A stretch of DNA of 14,829 bases from Polyangiaceae bacterium (GTDB lineage: Bacteria; Myxococcota; Polyangia; Polyangiales; Polyangiaceae), in contig JAICTU010000211.1 of assembly GCA_025936205.1 (NCBI GenBank), positions 1-14,829 on the forward strand, in the 5' to 3' direction. Shown one piece after another: positions 1 to 6,963 of this stretch (position 1 is its first letter; each line of letters starts with the position of its first letter). A model generated the notes under the pieces. That model searched no databases. It saw nothing but the letters and a program-made list of their open reading frames with translations, and was not told the DNA's origin. A program made the position numbers and the translations under genes.

Positions 1-38
1 CCAGGACCTGAGCCTGGCGAACCATCGGGCTTCACGGC

Positions 39-180
39 TTGCGCGACCATGAGCTGGGGTGCGCGGTGCGTTCCCTAGCGAGTGGCTCGAAGCAACTCGG
101 CAACTCTCGTCACCAGGAATGCCCACCGGCTCGGGTCCGAGTTGCTCGCGCGCGAGGCGTGCCAAGGCGTCACCCCAAGC
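39..180. repeat. Dispersed repeat family 3, copy 1
   Basis: This segment aligns in the same orientation with 4655-4795, with roughly three quarters of bases matching by eye. The best shared block is CCAGGAATGCCCACC, followed by a common GAGGCGTGCCAA. On the minus strand both copies can be read as similar peptides (around VGIPGD), but neither has a start or a plausible full-length frame, so I treat it as non-coding repeat or gene debris. It ends close to the truncated PIN toxin at 258-368. Confidence 0.6.
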
Positions 181-257
181 CTCATGCTTCACCGCATTTG
201 ATTCTGCGCGCCGGTTGCGCGATCCCGTGGCGCGCAGCAACTTCAGCGCGGACGTCG

Positions 258-368
258 TCAGCTGGCTGGCGAGAGCCGGAGCGCACTCTCTTCGGCTCGC
301 GCGGCCTTGTCGGGGTTGGCGGACGCGAGATAGACGAGGACGTTCGTATTGATGAAATTACCGGCCAC
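258..368 (-). pseudogene. Truncated PIN-domain (VapC-like) toxin
   Basis: A GTG at 366-368 overlaps the end of the antitoxin gene by 11 bases and opens a 36-residue frame that reads like the first strand and helix of a PIN ribonuclease. It contains FINTNVLVYLAS, with N replacing the usual first acidic residue in the common F-[IL]-D-T-N motif, followed by NPDKAARAE. A TGA at 258-260 ends it. Complete PIN toxins have about 130 residues and three or four acidic active-site residues; none of the later ones can be found in any frame of 1-257, which holds repeat sequence instead. The toxin is therefore probably dead, both by truncation and by loss of the first aspartate. It is unlikely to be a genuine small protein. 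Confidence 0.7.
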
Positions 369-588
369 TGGCCTCGTCCCGGTCAAAATGGAAATCGGCG
401 GGGAGCCTTCCTCGGAAAGTGCGCAAGCGTTCGAGCAATGCTCGCCGATCGGGTGTGCGAGAGACCACGAAAGCACGCGCGCCGGCGGCATGGATCTCGA
501 TGTCGTCGCCCTCTTTCAGCTCGAGCGCCTCGACGACCGAAGCGGGGAGACACACGGCCAGACTATTGCCCCATTTGGAAACCTGCAT
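358..588 (-). CDS. AbrB/MazE-type antitoxin of a PIN toxin module
   Basis: This 76-residue protein has the compact swapped-hairpin DNA-binding fold of the AbrB/MazE/VapB type. It begins MQVSKWGNSLAVCLPASVV, the typical [KR]WGNSLAVRLP signature, then ELKEGDDIEI. The C-terminal half (about residues 45-76) would be the toxin-neutralising tail. Such antitoxins bind their toxin and repress their own promoter. The gene overlaps the 5' end of a PIN toxin that is broken off, so it looks like an orphan survivor. No Shine-Dalgarno sequence lies before the ATG, but a perfect inverted repeat (592-599 / 613-620) sits directly upstream and is a likely operator. Family assignment is firm; whether it is still functional is unknown. 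Confidence 0.85.
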   Translation of the reverse strand: MQVSKWGNSLAVCLPASVVEALELKEGDDIEIHAAGARAFVVSRTPDRRALLERLRTFRGRLPADFHFDRDEASGR

Positions 589-591
589 GAC

Positions 592-620
592 GGATATACA
601 ATATCATGGTACGTATATCC
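592..620 (-). promoter_or_regulatory. Inverted-repeat operator upstream of the antitoxin
   Basis: GGATATAC at 592-599 and GTATATCC at 613-620 are a perfect 8-base inverted repeat. The spacer is 13 bases, so the arms are 21 bases apart centre to centre, about two helical turns. The site is an AT-rich island in GC-rich DNA and begins 4 bases upstream of the antitoxin ATG. Position and symmetry fit autoregulation by a dimeric AbrB/MazE-type antitoxin. I could not place a convincing -35/-10 pair. Confidence 0.65.
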
Positions 621-648
621 GCGCCGGTCTTGCACTCGCTGAAACCGA

Positions 649-730
649 GTTCGAATTCATCGCAGTCGTGGAGGTGCCCGGGGCTGCGGGGCCGCGAGAT
701 TGGTGGACACGATTTGCGAGCAATTCGAAC
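649..730. repeat. Family 1 TIR repeat, copy A (short)
   Basis: The element begins GTTCGAATT (649-657) and ends AATTCGAAC (722-730), a perfect 9-base terminal inverted repeat. The right end carries TTGGTGGACACGAT before the terminal arm, shared with the copies ending near 6889 and 10565. The core present in copies B and C is missing, giving only 82 bases. A tail of the type GGAGGTGGAGT follows, as in the other copies. Confidence 0.7.
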
Positions 731-1018
731 CATGGGGGAGGTGGAGTGGGAGTTCAGTCTGACTGCGCCCGATCTCGGTATGCACCGAAATGCGGAGGTC
801 ACCGTCGAGGGAACCAAGGTGTCCGTGAGCTATGTCGAGAGTATCAATCGGACGATCGCTGCGAGACGCTGCACGCCGTCATTGATCTCCAGACGGCCAG
901 GATCGAGCGTCAGGATCGCAAAACAGGGTCGATTGCCAGCCACCGCTGCAAGGTGGAGCGCGCGCTGAATGAAGTGCCGCCGCCTGGAGATGGCTCGAGT
1001 GCGCGACCGCTGCTGATT

Positions 1019-1165
1019 GCTGCATGCGAACTAGCAAACAGGGCAGACTGCAGCTCCACCACCGTCGCGACTCTAATCTAAGCAGGCGACGCCGTACCAA
1101 GCCCTCTGCGGGCTGCTGCCTGGGTGATCGGCGCGAGACCAGAGCCGTCAGCGATCTTTTTTTAG
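1019..1165. repeat. Family 2 inverted repeat, copy 1
   Basis: Bases 1019-1074 match the reverse complement of 5077-5132 at 54 of 56 positions. Weaker homology continues through a small hairpin (AGCCC 1100-1104 / GGGCT 1110-1114) to CCAGAGCCGTCAGC at 1139-1152, matched near 5008-5022. A run of seven T follows, but the nearby stem is too weak and distant for a clear terminator. Confidence 0.75.
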
Positions 1166-1296
1166 AGCGCTCGAGAGCACCCGTGCCTCGCGGCCAGTCC
1201 TGTATCCGAGCGCTGAATGGCCCCCAGGGGGCTGTGGAACGACCGGGCCGACGAAACTCACCGCTTGCTGCTCGCCACGCCCAGGACGTCACCTAT

Positions 1297-1397
1297 CCTA
1301 TTGATTGCATCGGTGGGGGCGGCGATCCATCGCGCTTCTCGACGCACGCTCAAACAGAGCAATTCCCGTCGGATAGGTCGAGCCACCAGCTTGAAAC
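1297..1397. repeat. Family 1 repeat, copy B (core only)
   Basis: This copy shares about 60 bases of core (CTTCTCGACGCACGCTCAAA through GAGCAATTCCCGTCGGATAG) with copy C at 4444-4588, with only a few differences. The left end keeps ATTGATTGCATCGGTGGGGG but has lost GGTTCGA, and the right terminal arm is absent. It lies upstream of the luxR-type gene. Confidence 0.65.
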
Positions 1398-1514
1398 GGT
1401 GCGGCCTCTGCCGCTTTCGAGCACGAGTCTCGAGGCCGGTGCCGGCGCGCGAGCGTTGCGCCGCACCAAGTCTGCCATCAGGCCTGCGCGGCGCACGGTG
1501 AAGCGGAAGCCAAA

Positions 1515-1520
1515 GGGAGG
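1515..1520 (+). promoter_or_regulatory. Ribosome binding site of the LuxR-type gene
   Basis: GGGAGG lies 4 bases before the GTG at 1525. It decides the start: the open frame continues upstream into repeat DNA, and the other in-frame GTG at 1498 has no such site. Confidence 0.65.
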
Positions 1521-1524
1521 TATA

Positions 1525-2286
1525 GTGAAGGCGGAGGCGACGGCAGTGCAGCCCCTCAAAGCGAGCGAGTTGGTGGAACTGGCGGACCTCGGCTCCGCTG
1601 ATACGTCGCTGGCCGATTTCGAGCAGGGGGTGTTCCGCCTGGTGCAGCGCCATGTGGGCTTCGACCTCGGGTTCTTTCGGCGCAACCGCGACTACGGCGC
1701 GCTCTCGGCGGGAACGGATCTGGCGTTGATGCAGGAGATCCGGCCGCTCTGGCCCACGTTCATCACCGAAGGGCATGCCCTGTGCGCGGCGTGTAGCGCG
1801 CAGCGCGGCGTGGCGGTGGACGCGGAGGTCTACGGGGCGCGACTTGAACGTTTGACCGCGTACCAGCGGCTGACCAAACCGAGCGGGATGAGGACGGGAG
1901 CCATGGTGGCCTCCCAGGCAGGAGGGCGCTTCATCGCCGCGCTGCAGCTGGGGCGGCGCTCGTCCGAGTTCCGCCCGGCGGAGCTGGAGCGCTTGCGCGA
2001 GTTCGCAGCGCTCATCCGCTTGGCGGAGACCTGGCGCTGGGTGGAGCGGCGCGCGGCGCGGGCGTCACCCGCGCTCGCGGCGCCGGAAAGCGTCGGGCTT
2101 ACGGAGCGCGAACGCGAGCTGCTCTCGTACCTGGGCCTTGGCTACACCAACGAACAGATCGCGAGCGCCTGCGGCGCGAGCCCGTATACGGTGCGCAACC
2201 AGCTGAGCCGCGCCTACTCGAAGCTGGGCGTGGCCACGCGCGCTGAAGCCGTGGCGGCGCTGTGCGGCAGCGCCTCGGCAGATTGA
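1525..2286 (+). CDS. GAF-like/LuxR-type transcriptional regulator
   Basis: This is a 253-residue regulator. Residues about 192-246 form a GerE/LuxR helix-turn-helix: LTERERELLSYLGLGYTNEQ, then IASACGASPYTVRNQLSRAY and KLGVATRAEAVAAL, with the typical TxREREVL opening and conserved recognition helix. Residues about 25-175 look like a small sensory domain of the GAF kind; I see no ligand-binding signature, so the signal is unknown. It lacks a response-regulator receiver domain and its phosphoacceptor aspartate. Start is GTG 1525 behind GGGAGG; the longer frame is rejected because its N-terminus reads through repeat sequence. An acyl-CoA synthetase follows 150 bases downstream on the same strand, a possible but unproven target. 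Confidence 0.85.
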   Translation: MKAEATAVQPLKASELVELADLGSADTSLADFEQGVFRLVQRHVGFDLGFFRRNRDYGALSAGTDLALMQEIRPLWPTFITEGHALCAACSAQRGVAVDAEVYGARLERLTAYQRLTKPSGMRTGAMVASQAGGRFIAALQLGRRSSEFRPAELERLREFAALIRLAETWRWVERRAARASPALAAPESVGLTERERELLSYLGLGYTNEQIASACGASPYTVRNQLSRAYSKLGVATRAEAVAALCGSASAD

Positions 2287-2420
2287 ACGAGCAAGAGCGC
2301 CCTGGCGATGTACGCGGTGATTCCGCGGCCGTCGCGCAGAATCGGGCGCCGTGGGAGAGACGATCGTACCATTGGGGGGTTGCCGACCGCGGCGTAAGCT
2401 CTCGACAACCTGCACACGCG

Positions 2421-2430
2421 GGAGAAGGGA
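2421..2430 (+). promoter_or_regulatory. Ribosome binding site of the acyl-CoA synthetase
   Basis: The purine run GGAGAAGGGA ends 6 bases before the GTG at 2437 and supports that codon as start. Confidence 0.6.
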
Positions 2431-2436
2431 AGCGTC

Positions 2437-4158
2437 GTGGTTCTGAAGAATGACGAAACGGTGGTGAGCGCATTTCGCCGGCAGGCCGCCGCGCGCGCCG
2501 AGAGCGTGGCGCTGTGGGGCCGCGGGCGCGATGGCTGGCGCAGCTGGTCCTGGAAGCAGTGGGAAGAACGTGCGCGCCAAGCCGCGGCGGCGTTCGTGCA
2601 GCTCGGCGTGGAGTCGGGCGATCGCGTGGCGCTGCTGCTCGGTACGCGGCCCGAGTGGGCAGTGCTGGAGCAAGGCATCCTGCAAGCGGGGGGTATCGTC
2701 TGCTCGCTGTACCCTGCCAATCCTCTCGAGCGGACCTGCTTCATGCTGGAAGACGCGGGCGCCCGCGTGGCGGTGTGCGAGGGCGCTGGCCGCGCGCGGG
2801 AGCTGCTGCAGCAGCGCGCCCGTTTGCCGCGCCTGGAGCACGTGATCTGCTTCGAGCCGGAGCCAGAGCACGGTGAGTGCAGCGAGGATGCGGTGCTCGC
2901 AGCCGCCTGCTGGCGAGAGGAGTCGAGCGCCCTCCCTTCGCTGCCGCAGCTGTTCGCGCTCGGCGAGCAGCGGCTGCCGGAGCTGCGCCCGGCGTTGGAG
3001 CAGCGCGAGCGAGACCTGCACCCCGCTGGCTGGGCTAGCCTCTACTACACCTCGGGCACGACACGCGTTCCGAAGGGCGTACGGCTCAGCCACACCAACC
3101 TACTGTATTCCAGCCGGGCCTGCGCCGATGCCATGCGCCGGGAGTGCGCGATATTGGAGCCCGGTTCGATCCTGCTCGTCGCGGCGCCGCTCGCTCACCT
3201 CTTAGGGCGCATGAACCTCGGCCTCATCTATCAAGGTGGCGCTTCCGCGGCGCTGGAGAGCGACCCGGCGCGGCTGGTGCAGAGCTGTGCCGAACTCGGC
3301 GCCAGCTTCTTCGCCGCCCCGCCCCTGGTGCACGAGCGCCTGCACGCGCGGCTCGCTGGCGCAGGCCCTGGCGCGCTGCACGCGGAGCTCGGCGGCAGTG
3401 CTCGTTGCCTCGGCTGTGCGGGCGCAAGCCTCGCCCCGCACATCACCCAGTGGTTCTGGGACGCGGGTCTCCCTCTGATCGAGAGCTATGGCGCGACCGA
3501 GGTGGGCATCGCGAGCATGGGTCAGCTCGAAGGCATGCGGATCGGCAGCGTGGGGCGCCCCCAGCCGGGGACCCGCCTGCGCGTCGCGCCAGACGGCGAA
3601 CTATGGATCAAGGGGCCTGGCGTGATGCTCGGCTATCACAATCGACCGGAGGACGACGCGGCGGCTTTCGAGCTCTGGGAGGGAGAGCGCTGGTTTCGCA
3701 GCGGCGACATCGGCCAGGTCGACGCGGACGGATACGTCTGGATCATGGGCCGCAAGAACGAGCTGTTCAAGTCGTCGTCCGCCGGTTGGATCTCGCCGAG
3801 TCATCTGGAGGCGCAGCTGAAGCAAGCCTGCCCGGTCATCGCCCGCGCGTTTGCGGTCGGCGCGGGGCGCCCGCACGTGGTCGCGCTGCTCGCGCTCGAG
3901 CCCGGCCTGCTCGCGTCCGACGAGCACGCCGTGCTCGCGGAGCTGCGGCGCGACATCGCTGCGCTCAATGCCCGGCTCTCCCCGCACGAGCGCATCCAGC
4001 GCTTCAGCGTGCTCGAGGCCGGCTTCGAAAAGGATGAATTCACGGAGCTCGGCAAGCCCCGGCGCGCCGTGACCCTGGAGCGGCATGCCGCCCGCATCGA
4101 CGCCCTGTACGCCGAGCACGAAGGCTTCGCGCCGCAAGCCGTCGAACCCGCCGCGTAG
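2437..4158 (+). CDS. AMP-forming (long-chain type) acyl-CoA synthetase
   Basis: This 573-residue protein belongs to the ANL adenylate-forming superfamily: fatty acid plus ATP and CoA gives acyl-CoA, AMP and pyrophosphate, probably at the inner face of the membrane. Visible motifs are the P-loop YYTSGTTRVPKG (203-214), ESYGATE (349-355), SGDIGQVDADGY (422-433) and GRKNELFK (438-445) followed by ISP. The SGTTR...GRK-x-x-x-FK arrangement fits the long-chain (FadD15/ACSL-like) branch. The C-terminal GKPRR (about 539-543) is where the catalytic lysine loop would lie. The P-loop has R where G is usual (TTGxPKG), a point to note but not clearly inactivating. It stands alone or with the upstream luxR-type gene. 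Chain-length preference cannot be read from sequence. Confidence 0.92.
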   Translation: MVLKNDETVVSAFRRQAAARAESVALWGRGRDGWRSWSWKQWEERARQAAAAFVQLGVESGDRVALLLGTRPEWAVLEQGILQAGGIVCSLYPANPLERTCFMLEDAGARVAVCEGAGRARELLQQRARLPRLEHVICFEPEPEHGECSEDAVLAAACWREESSALPSLPQLFALGEQRLPELRPALEQRERDLHPAGWASLYYTSGTTRVPKGVRLSHTNLLYSSRACADAMRRECAILEPGSILLVAAPLAHLLGRMNLGLIYQGGASAALESDPARLVQSCAELGASFFAAPPLVHERLHARLAGAGPGALHAELGGSARCLGCAGASLAPHITQWFWDAGLPLIESYGATEVGIASMGQLEGMRIGSVGRPQPGTRLRVAPDGELWIKGPGVMLGYHNRPEDDAAAFELWEGERWFRSGDIGQVDADGYVWIMGRKNELFKSSSAGWISPSHLEAQLKQACPVIARAFAVGAGRPHVVALLALEPGLLASDEHAVLAELRRDIAALNARLSPHERIQRFSVLEAGFEKDEFTELGKPRRAVTLERHAARIDALYAEHEGFAPQAVEPAA

Positions 4159-4167
4159 AGCGCGACC

Positions 4168-4187
4168 GCGGCGAATGCGCCGCTTTG
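4168..4187 (+). terminator. Possible terminator after the acyl-CoA synthetase
   Basis: GCGGCG (4168-4173), a 4-base loop and CGCCGC (4178-4183) form a short stable hairpin 9 bases after the stop codon, followed only by TTTG. The weak T tract makes this a tentative call. Confidence 0.35.
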
Positions 4188-4442
4188 CCGAACGCCCGTC
4201 GTTCGTGTCGCTCAGCCTGCCTCGAGCAGAGCCGACTCAGGGCTACCCCTTGTAGCGCCAGGCGGAGCTGAGCACGCACAGCGCGAATCACCCGGGCATC
4301 GTGCCCAGCGCAATAGAGCAATGATGTGGTCCACCAGGTGCGCTGCGGTGTTCGACATGCGTCGAGTGTTCTAACGGACCGATCCCGCGGAGTTTGCACC
4401 TGCTCTTGGGTCCCATGAGTCGCATGTGACCTGCCTCCTGAA

Positions 4443-4589
4443 CGGTTCGAATTGATTGCATTGGTGGGGGGAGCCGAGCCGTCGCTCTTCTCGACGCACG
4501 CTCAAACGGAGCAATTCCCGTCGGATAGGGTCGAGCCCCCAGCTGTGGAGGCTTAAACAGAGTGGAGGCGATTGCGACCAATTCGAACG
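4443..4589. repeat. Family 1 TIR repeat, copy C (full)
   Basis: The left arm GTTCGAATT (4445-4453) and right arm AATTCGAAC (4580-4588) are a perfect 9-base inverted repeat bounding 144 bases. The similarity of the ends extends imperfectly inward (left GATTGCATTGGTGG, right GATTGCGACC). The core matches copy B. The external tail AAGTGGAGTTGGCGTTCGC is shared with copies A, D and E. No coding frame lies inside. Confidence 0.75.
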
Positions 4590-4654
4590 TGGGGCAAGTG
4601 GAGTTGGCGTTCGCCGTCGACAGTAGTTGAGCTACTGAGCCGCGCCAACGTCAT

Positions 4655-4795
4655 CGCGCGCGTGACCTCGAGCTAACGCACACTTTGCGGCGCCTATCGA
4701 GCGGGCTCGGCGCAACTCGGCGATGCCCGTCTCCAGGAATGCCCACCATCGGGTCCAACTGGCCAGCGCCGAGGCGTGCCAATGTGGCGCTCCCC
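4655..4795. repeat. Dispersed repeat family 3, copy 2
   Basis: This is the same-orientation partner of 39-180. The clearest shared blocks are CAACTCGGCGATGCCCGTC against CAACTCGGCAACTCTCGTC, then CCAGGAATGCCCACC and GAGGCGTGCCAA. Confidence 0.6.
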
Positions 4796-5003
4796 CCAAG
4801 TCGGAGCTCTCGAAGCCTCGAGTTCAGTCGCATGCAGTCCCAGTGGTCGGGTAGCGAGGTCTTTGGGCTCCGAGGACCGCTGGCGGGTGAGCCGAGTACC
4901 TCGTTTGGCGCAGGGCCGACCCTTTGGGTCGTTCACGAGCGCGTTGTGCGCATGAAGCGCTCCGAACGCCCAAAGTTGTTCCCGGCTCCCCCAGCCCCGT
5001 CAC

Positions 5004-5132
5004 GAACGCTGACGGCTCTGGCCTGGCGCAGAGCACGCATTCAGCAGCCCGCGGAGGGCTTTGATAGGCGCCCTGCAGAGTCGCGACGGTGCTGGAGCTG
5101 CAGTCTGCCCTGTTTGCTGGTTCGCATGCAGC
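5004..5132. repeat. Family 2 inverted repeat, copy 2
   Basis: This is the reverse-complement partner of 1019-1165, with a 56-bp core at 5077-5132 differing at two positions. It ends where the recognisable DUF1566 coding sequence is about to begin, suggesting that the repeat has replaced the gene's original 5' end. Confidence 0.75.
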
Positions 5133-5198
5133 CTGTTGCGCCGAGCGGGCCTGGTCGCTCCACAGAACATTGATCTCCTGCTGCCGCGCACGCGCTGC

Positions 5199-5696
5199 GT
5201 GCGCAATGCACGCACGCTCGCGTCGAGCGCGGCCCAGAGCCGCTACCTGGTCAGCACCGACACCGTTACCGAGACTGCGACGGGGCTCGTCTGGGAACGA
5301 AGCCCGTTCGGCGGCACGTACGAAGAGGCAGAGCGGCATTGCGCCAGCCTCGTCTCGGGCGGCTCGACGGGGTTCCGCTTGCCGCACGTCAAGGAAGCCA
5401 TGACCTTGGCATCCGCCCTCTCAGACAGTCAGCCCTGCATCGATCCTGACGCGTTCAAGTTCGCGTCCGGCTATTCCGCTGCGGGTCTATGGACCTCGAC
5501 GCCCTGGACCGGGATGGTAGACGGCGTGCTACGGACCGCCGAGGGCCAGCGGCTGACCGTCGACATCGACGGACGGGGCCGGATCGATAGGGACAGCAGT
5601 TTGCCCGGGCCGTCCGGACCTTACCGTCAGTTTGCGCTCTGCGTGCGCGACCTGCCTGCCACGGGTGCCCCATCGAGTGCGGGGCAACGGCCATGA
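5199..5696 (+). CDS. DUF1566 (Lcl C-terminal) protein, probably 5'-truncated
   Basis: From the GTG at 5199 this gives 165 residues, most of them a DUF1566/Lcl_C domain. The family landmarks are present: TGLVWER, YEEAERHCASL, GFRLPHVKEA, LWTSTPW and FALCVRD, matching the usual TGLxWxR, A-x-x-YC, WRLP-x-x-E, YWSST and RCVR pattern. These domains usually sit in secreted or surface proteins behind a signal peptide. None is visible here: the open frame extends to 5061, but that part is family 2 repeat and reads as shadow sequence. I infer that a repeat-associated rearrangement removed the native start. The stop overlaps the next gene's ATG (ATGA at 5693-5696), indicating translational coupling. 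Function is unknown and expression is doubtful. Confidence 0.65.
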   Translation: MRNARTLASSAAQSRYLVSTDTVTETATGLVWERSPFGGTYEEAERHCASLVSGGSTGFRLPHVKEAMTLASALSDSQPCIDPDAFKFASGYSAAGLWTSTPWTGMVDGVLRTAEGQRLTVDIDGRGRIDRDSSLPGPSGPYRQFALCVRDLPATGAPSSAGQRP

Positions 5697-6488
5697 TCGG
5701 GCGCAAGCACACGAGGCTCCGCACGCTCTCCGTGCTGCTGTGCGTGGCCCTGCTGCCGGGTTGTGCCAGCGTGCTCTCGGCGACGCGTGACGACGACCGC
5801 TCCACCCTCGCGCGGCTCCTGCGCAACGGCGCCAGCCCGAACGAAGGTAGCACGGATGGGACGACCCCATTGTTCGTGGCCATCGAGGCCGCCAACCTGC
5901 CCGCGGCGCGGCTGCTCGTCGAAGCCGGCGCGGACGTGAATGGGCTCGGCCGCTGCCGTGGCCGCGAGATCCGGCCGCTGCAGAAGGCTGCGATTCACGG
6001 CGACCTTCCCCTCGTGCGCTACCTGCTGAGCAAAGGGGCCGATCCGACGCTCACCGACGCCGACGACGTTTTCACGCTGATGGCGCTCTCGAAAGACCCG
6101 CGTAACACGGGCGCCATCACCGCCGCGATCGTGAACAGCGTCAGGGCCAGGGGCGGGGACGCTGCAGCCAAGGCGCTGGTGGATGCACGCTCGGCGAGCG
6201 GCTGGACTCCGCTCGCGGCCGCGGCGTGGTTCGGTGATATGGCCCTCGTGGACGCGCTGCTCCGTCAGGGGGCTTCCGTGGACCAGCTAGCTCGGCGGGC
6301 AATGCCGATCCTGAAAGCGCCGACGAGGCGAGCAGGCGAGCCGCGCGGACGTAATAGCTGCCGCGAAGAAGCTGAACCCGCGGCAGTCGACCCTCGTGAC
6401 GGTGTTCCTGGAGCGTGGATTGCTCGCCATTGCGGATCGCGAGAGGCTCTTCCCTGGCGTGAGCGGCATGCCATCCAGCGCGATCTGA
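5693..6488 (+). pseudogene. Ankyrin-repeat lipoprotein, frameshifted near its 3' end
   Basis: The N-terminus has a lipoprotein signal: basic residues, a hydrophobic stretch and the lipobox LLPGC with the acylated Cys at 24. Ankyrin repeats follow at about 57-84 (DGTTPLFVAIEAANL), 92-118 (LQKAAIHGDLPLVRYLLSKG) and 169-196 (SGWTPLAAAAWFGDMALVDA). Ankyrin arrays bind other proteins; the mature protein would face the periplasm or outer membrane. Up to about 6288 the frame is good. Beyond that the same frame (open to 6499) becomes arginine-rich and unlike protein, whereas two other frames carry sensible sequence: NADPESADEASRRAA (about 6298-6342) and VIAAAKKLNPRQSTLVTVFL (6351 on), the latter ending at TGA 6486-6488. 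At least two indels therefore seem needed. ATGA overlap couples it to the DUF1566 gene. Confidence 0.65.
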
Positions 6489-6499
6489 AACACTCGTAG

Positions 6500-6820
6500 A
6501 CGTCGGCCTTGTGGGAGAGGTCGGCCACGGACCGACCTTACGCGGCACTACCGATGGCTCCGGGTCGAGCTATGACGAGCTGTGACAAGCTGTGCCCACT
6601 CATCGCCGATCCAGCGCCGCGCAGCCAGCTACTCCATCAGCCACGCTGCTCAGATTTCCGCGTTTTCAGTGGCCTTCGCCCGTCCATACCGTGGCCCGTG
6701 CAACTCCGTGCGCGCGGCATGCCTATTTCGGGCGGGATGCGCCGCTCAATCCCGCGATGCAATCGCCATGACGGGTGCTAACCGTCCAACGCGCCGCCAG
6801 GCAACACACAGCAACACGAC
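6500..6820. other. Spacer with no recognisable feature
   Basis: This stretch of about 320 bases lies between the ankyrin gene and the vapBC terminator. Short frames cross it, but none has a recognisable domain, start context or partner. I see nothing supportable here. Confidence 0.5.
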
Positions 6821-6856
6821 AAAACAAAATCGCGGCTGAAGCCTTTTCAGCCGCGA
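6821..6856 (-). terminator. Intrinsic terminator of the vapBC unit
   Basis: On the minus strand an 11-base perfect stem (6846-6856 with 6830-6840) closes a 5-base loop and is followed by ATTTTGTTTTGT. A long GC-rich stem with a T tract is the textbook form of a Rho-independent terminator. It lies about 108 bases beyond the vapC stop and faces the right way to end vapBC transcription. Confidence 0.85.
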
Positions 6857-6889
6857 AGTTGGTGGACACGATTGCGACCAATTCGAACC
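6857..6889. repeat. Family 1 repeat, copy D (right end only)
   Basis: This piece holds GTTGGTGGACACGATTGCGA followed by the terminal arm AATTCGAACC (6880-6889), then a tail resembling the other copies (GGTGGAGCTCGAGTTTGC). The left part is missing; the vapBC terminator hairpin abuts it directly. Confidence 0.65.
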
Positions 6890-6963
6890 GCCGCCTTGGT
6901 GGAGCTCGAGTTTGCTGCGCCTCGCCAGACCCCATTTGGGGTTCAGCGCCCGCGCGCGAGCAG

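Larger units (their letters stand above)
589..1524. other. Long non-coding, repeat-bearing spacer
   Basis: This stretch of about 0.9 kb has no convincing gene. It holds the operator at 592-620, family 1 repeats at 649-730 and 1297-1397, and a family 2 repeat at 1019-1165. Frames crossing it run through repeat sequence and show no recognisable domain. A short piece at about 733-850 has fairly coding-like codon use on the plus strand, possibly debris of a lost gene. Confidence 0.6.
4159..5198. other. Non-coding, repeat-dense spacer
   Basis: This spacer of about 1 kb has no supportable gene. In order it holds a possible terminator, family 1 repeat C (4443-4589), a small perfect hairpin CAGTAG/CTACTG (4621-4637), family 3 repeat copy 2 (4655-4795) and family 2 repeat copy 2 (5004-5132). 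Stretches 4190-4440 and 4800-5000 show nothing I recognise. Confidence 0.6.

Noticed and set aside
606..968. Plus-strand frame with fairly coding-like sequence (EVTVEGTKVSVSYVES) after repeat copy A
   Set aside because: It starts inside the repeat and operator, turns arginine-rich after about 850, and matches no family I know. At most it is debris of a lost gene.
1153..1162. Run of seven T as an intrinsic terminator
   Set aside because: No adequate GC-rich stem lies immediately upstream, and no gene ends nearby on that strand.
1024..1524. 167-codon upstream extension of the LuxR-type gene
   Set aside because: It reads through family 2 and family 1 repeats, gives low-complexity shadow sequence, and the GTG at 1525 has a clear ribosome binding site.
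3144..4037. Long arginine-rich frame overlapping the acyl-CoA synthetase
   Set aside because: It is a GC-rich shadow of a gene with all expected catalytic motifs.
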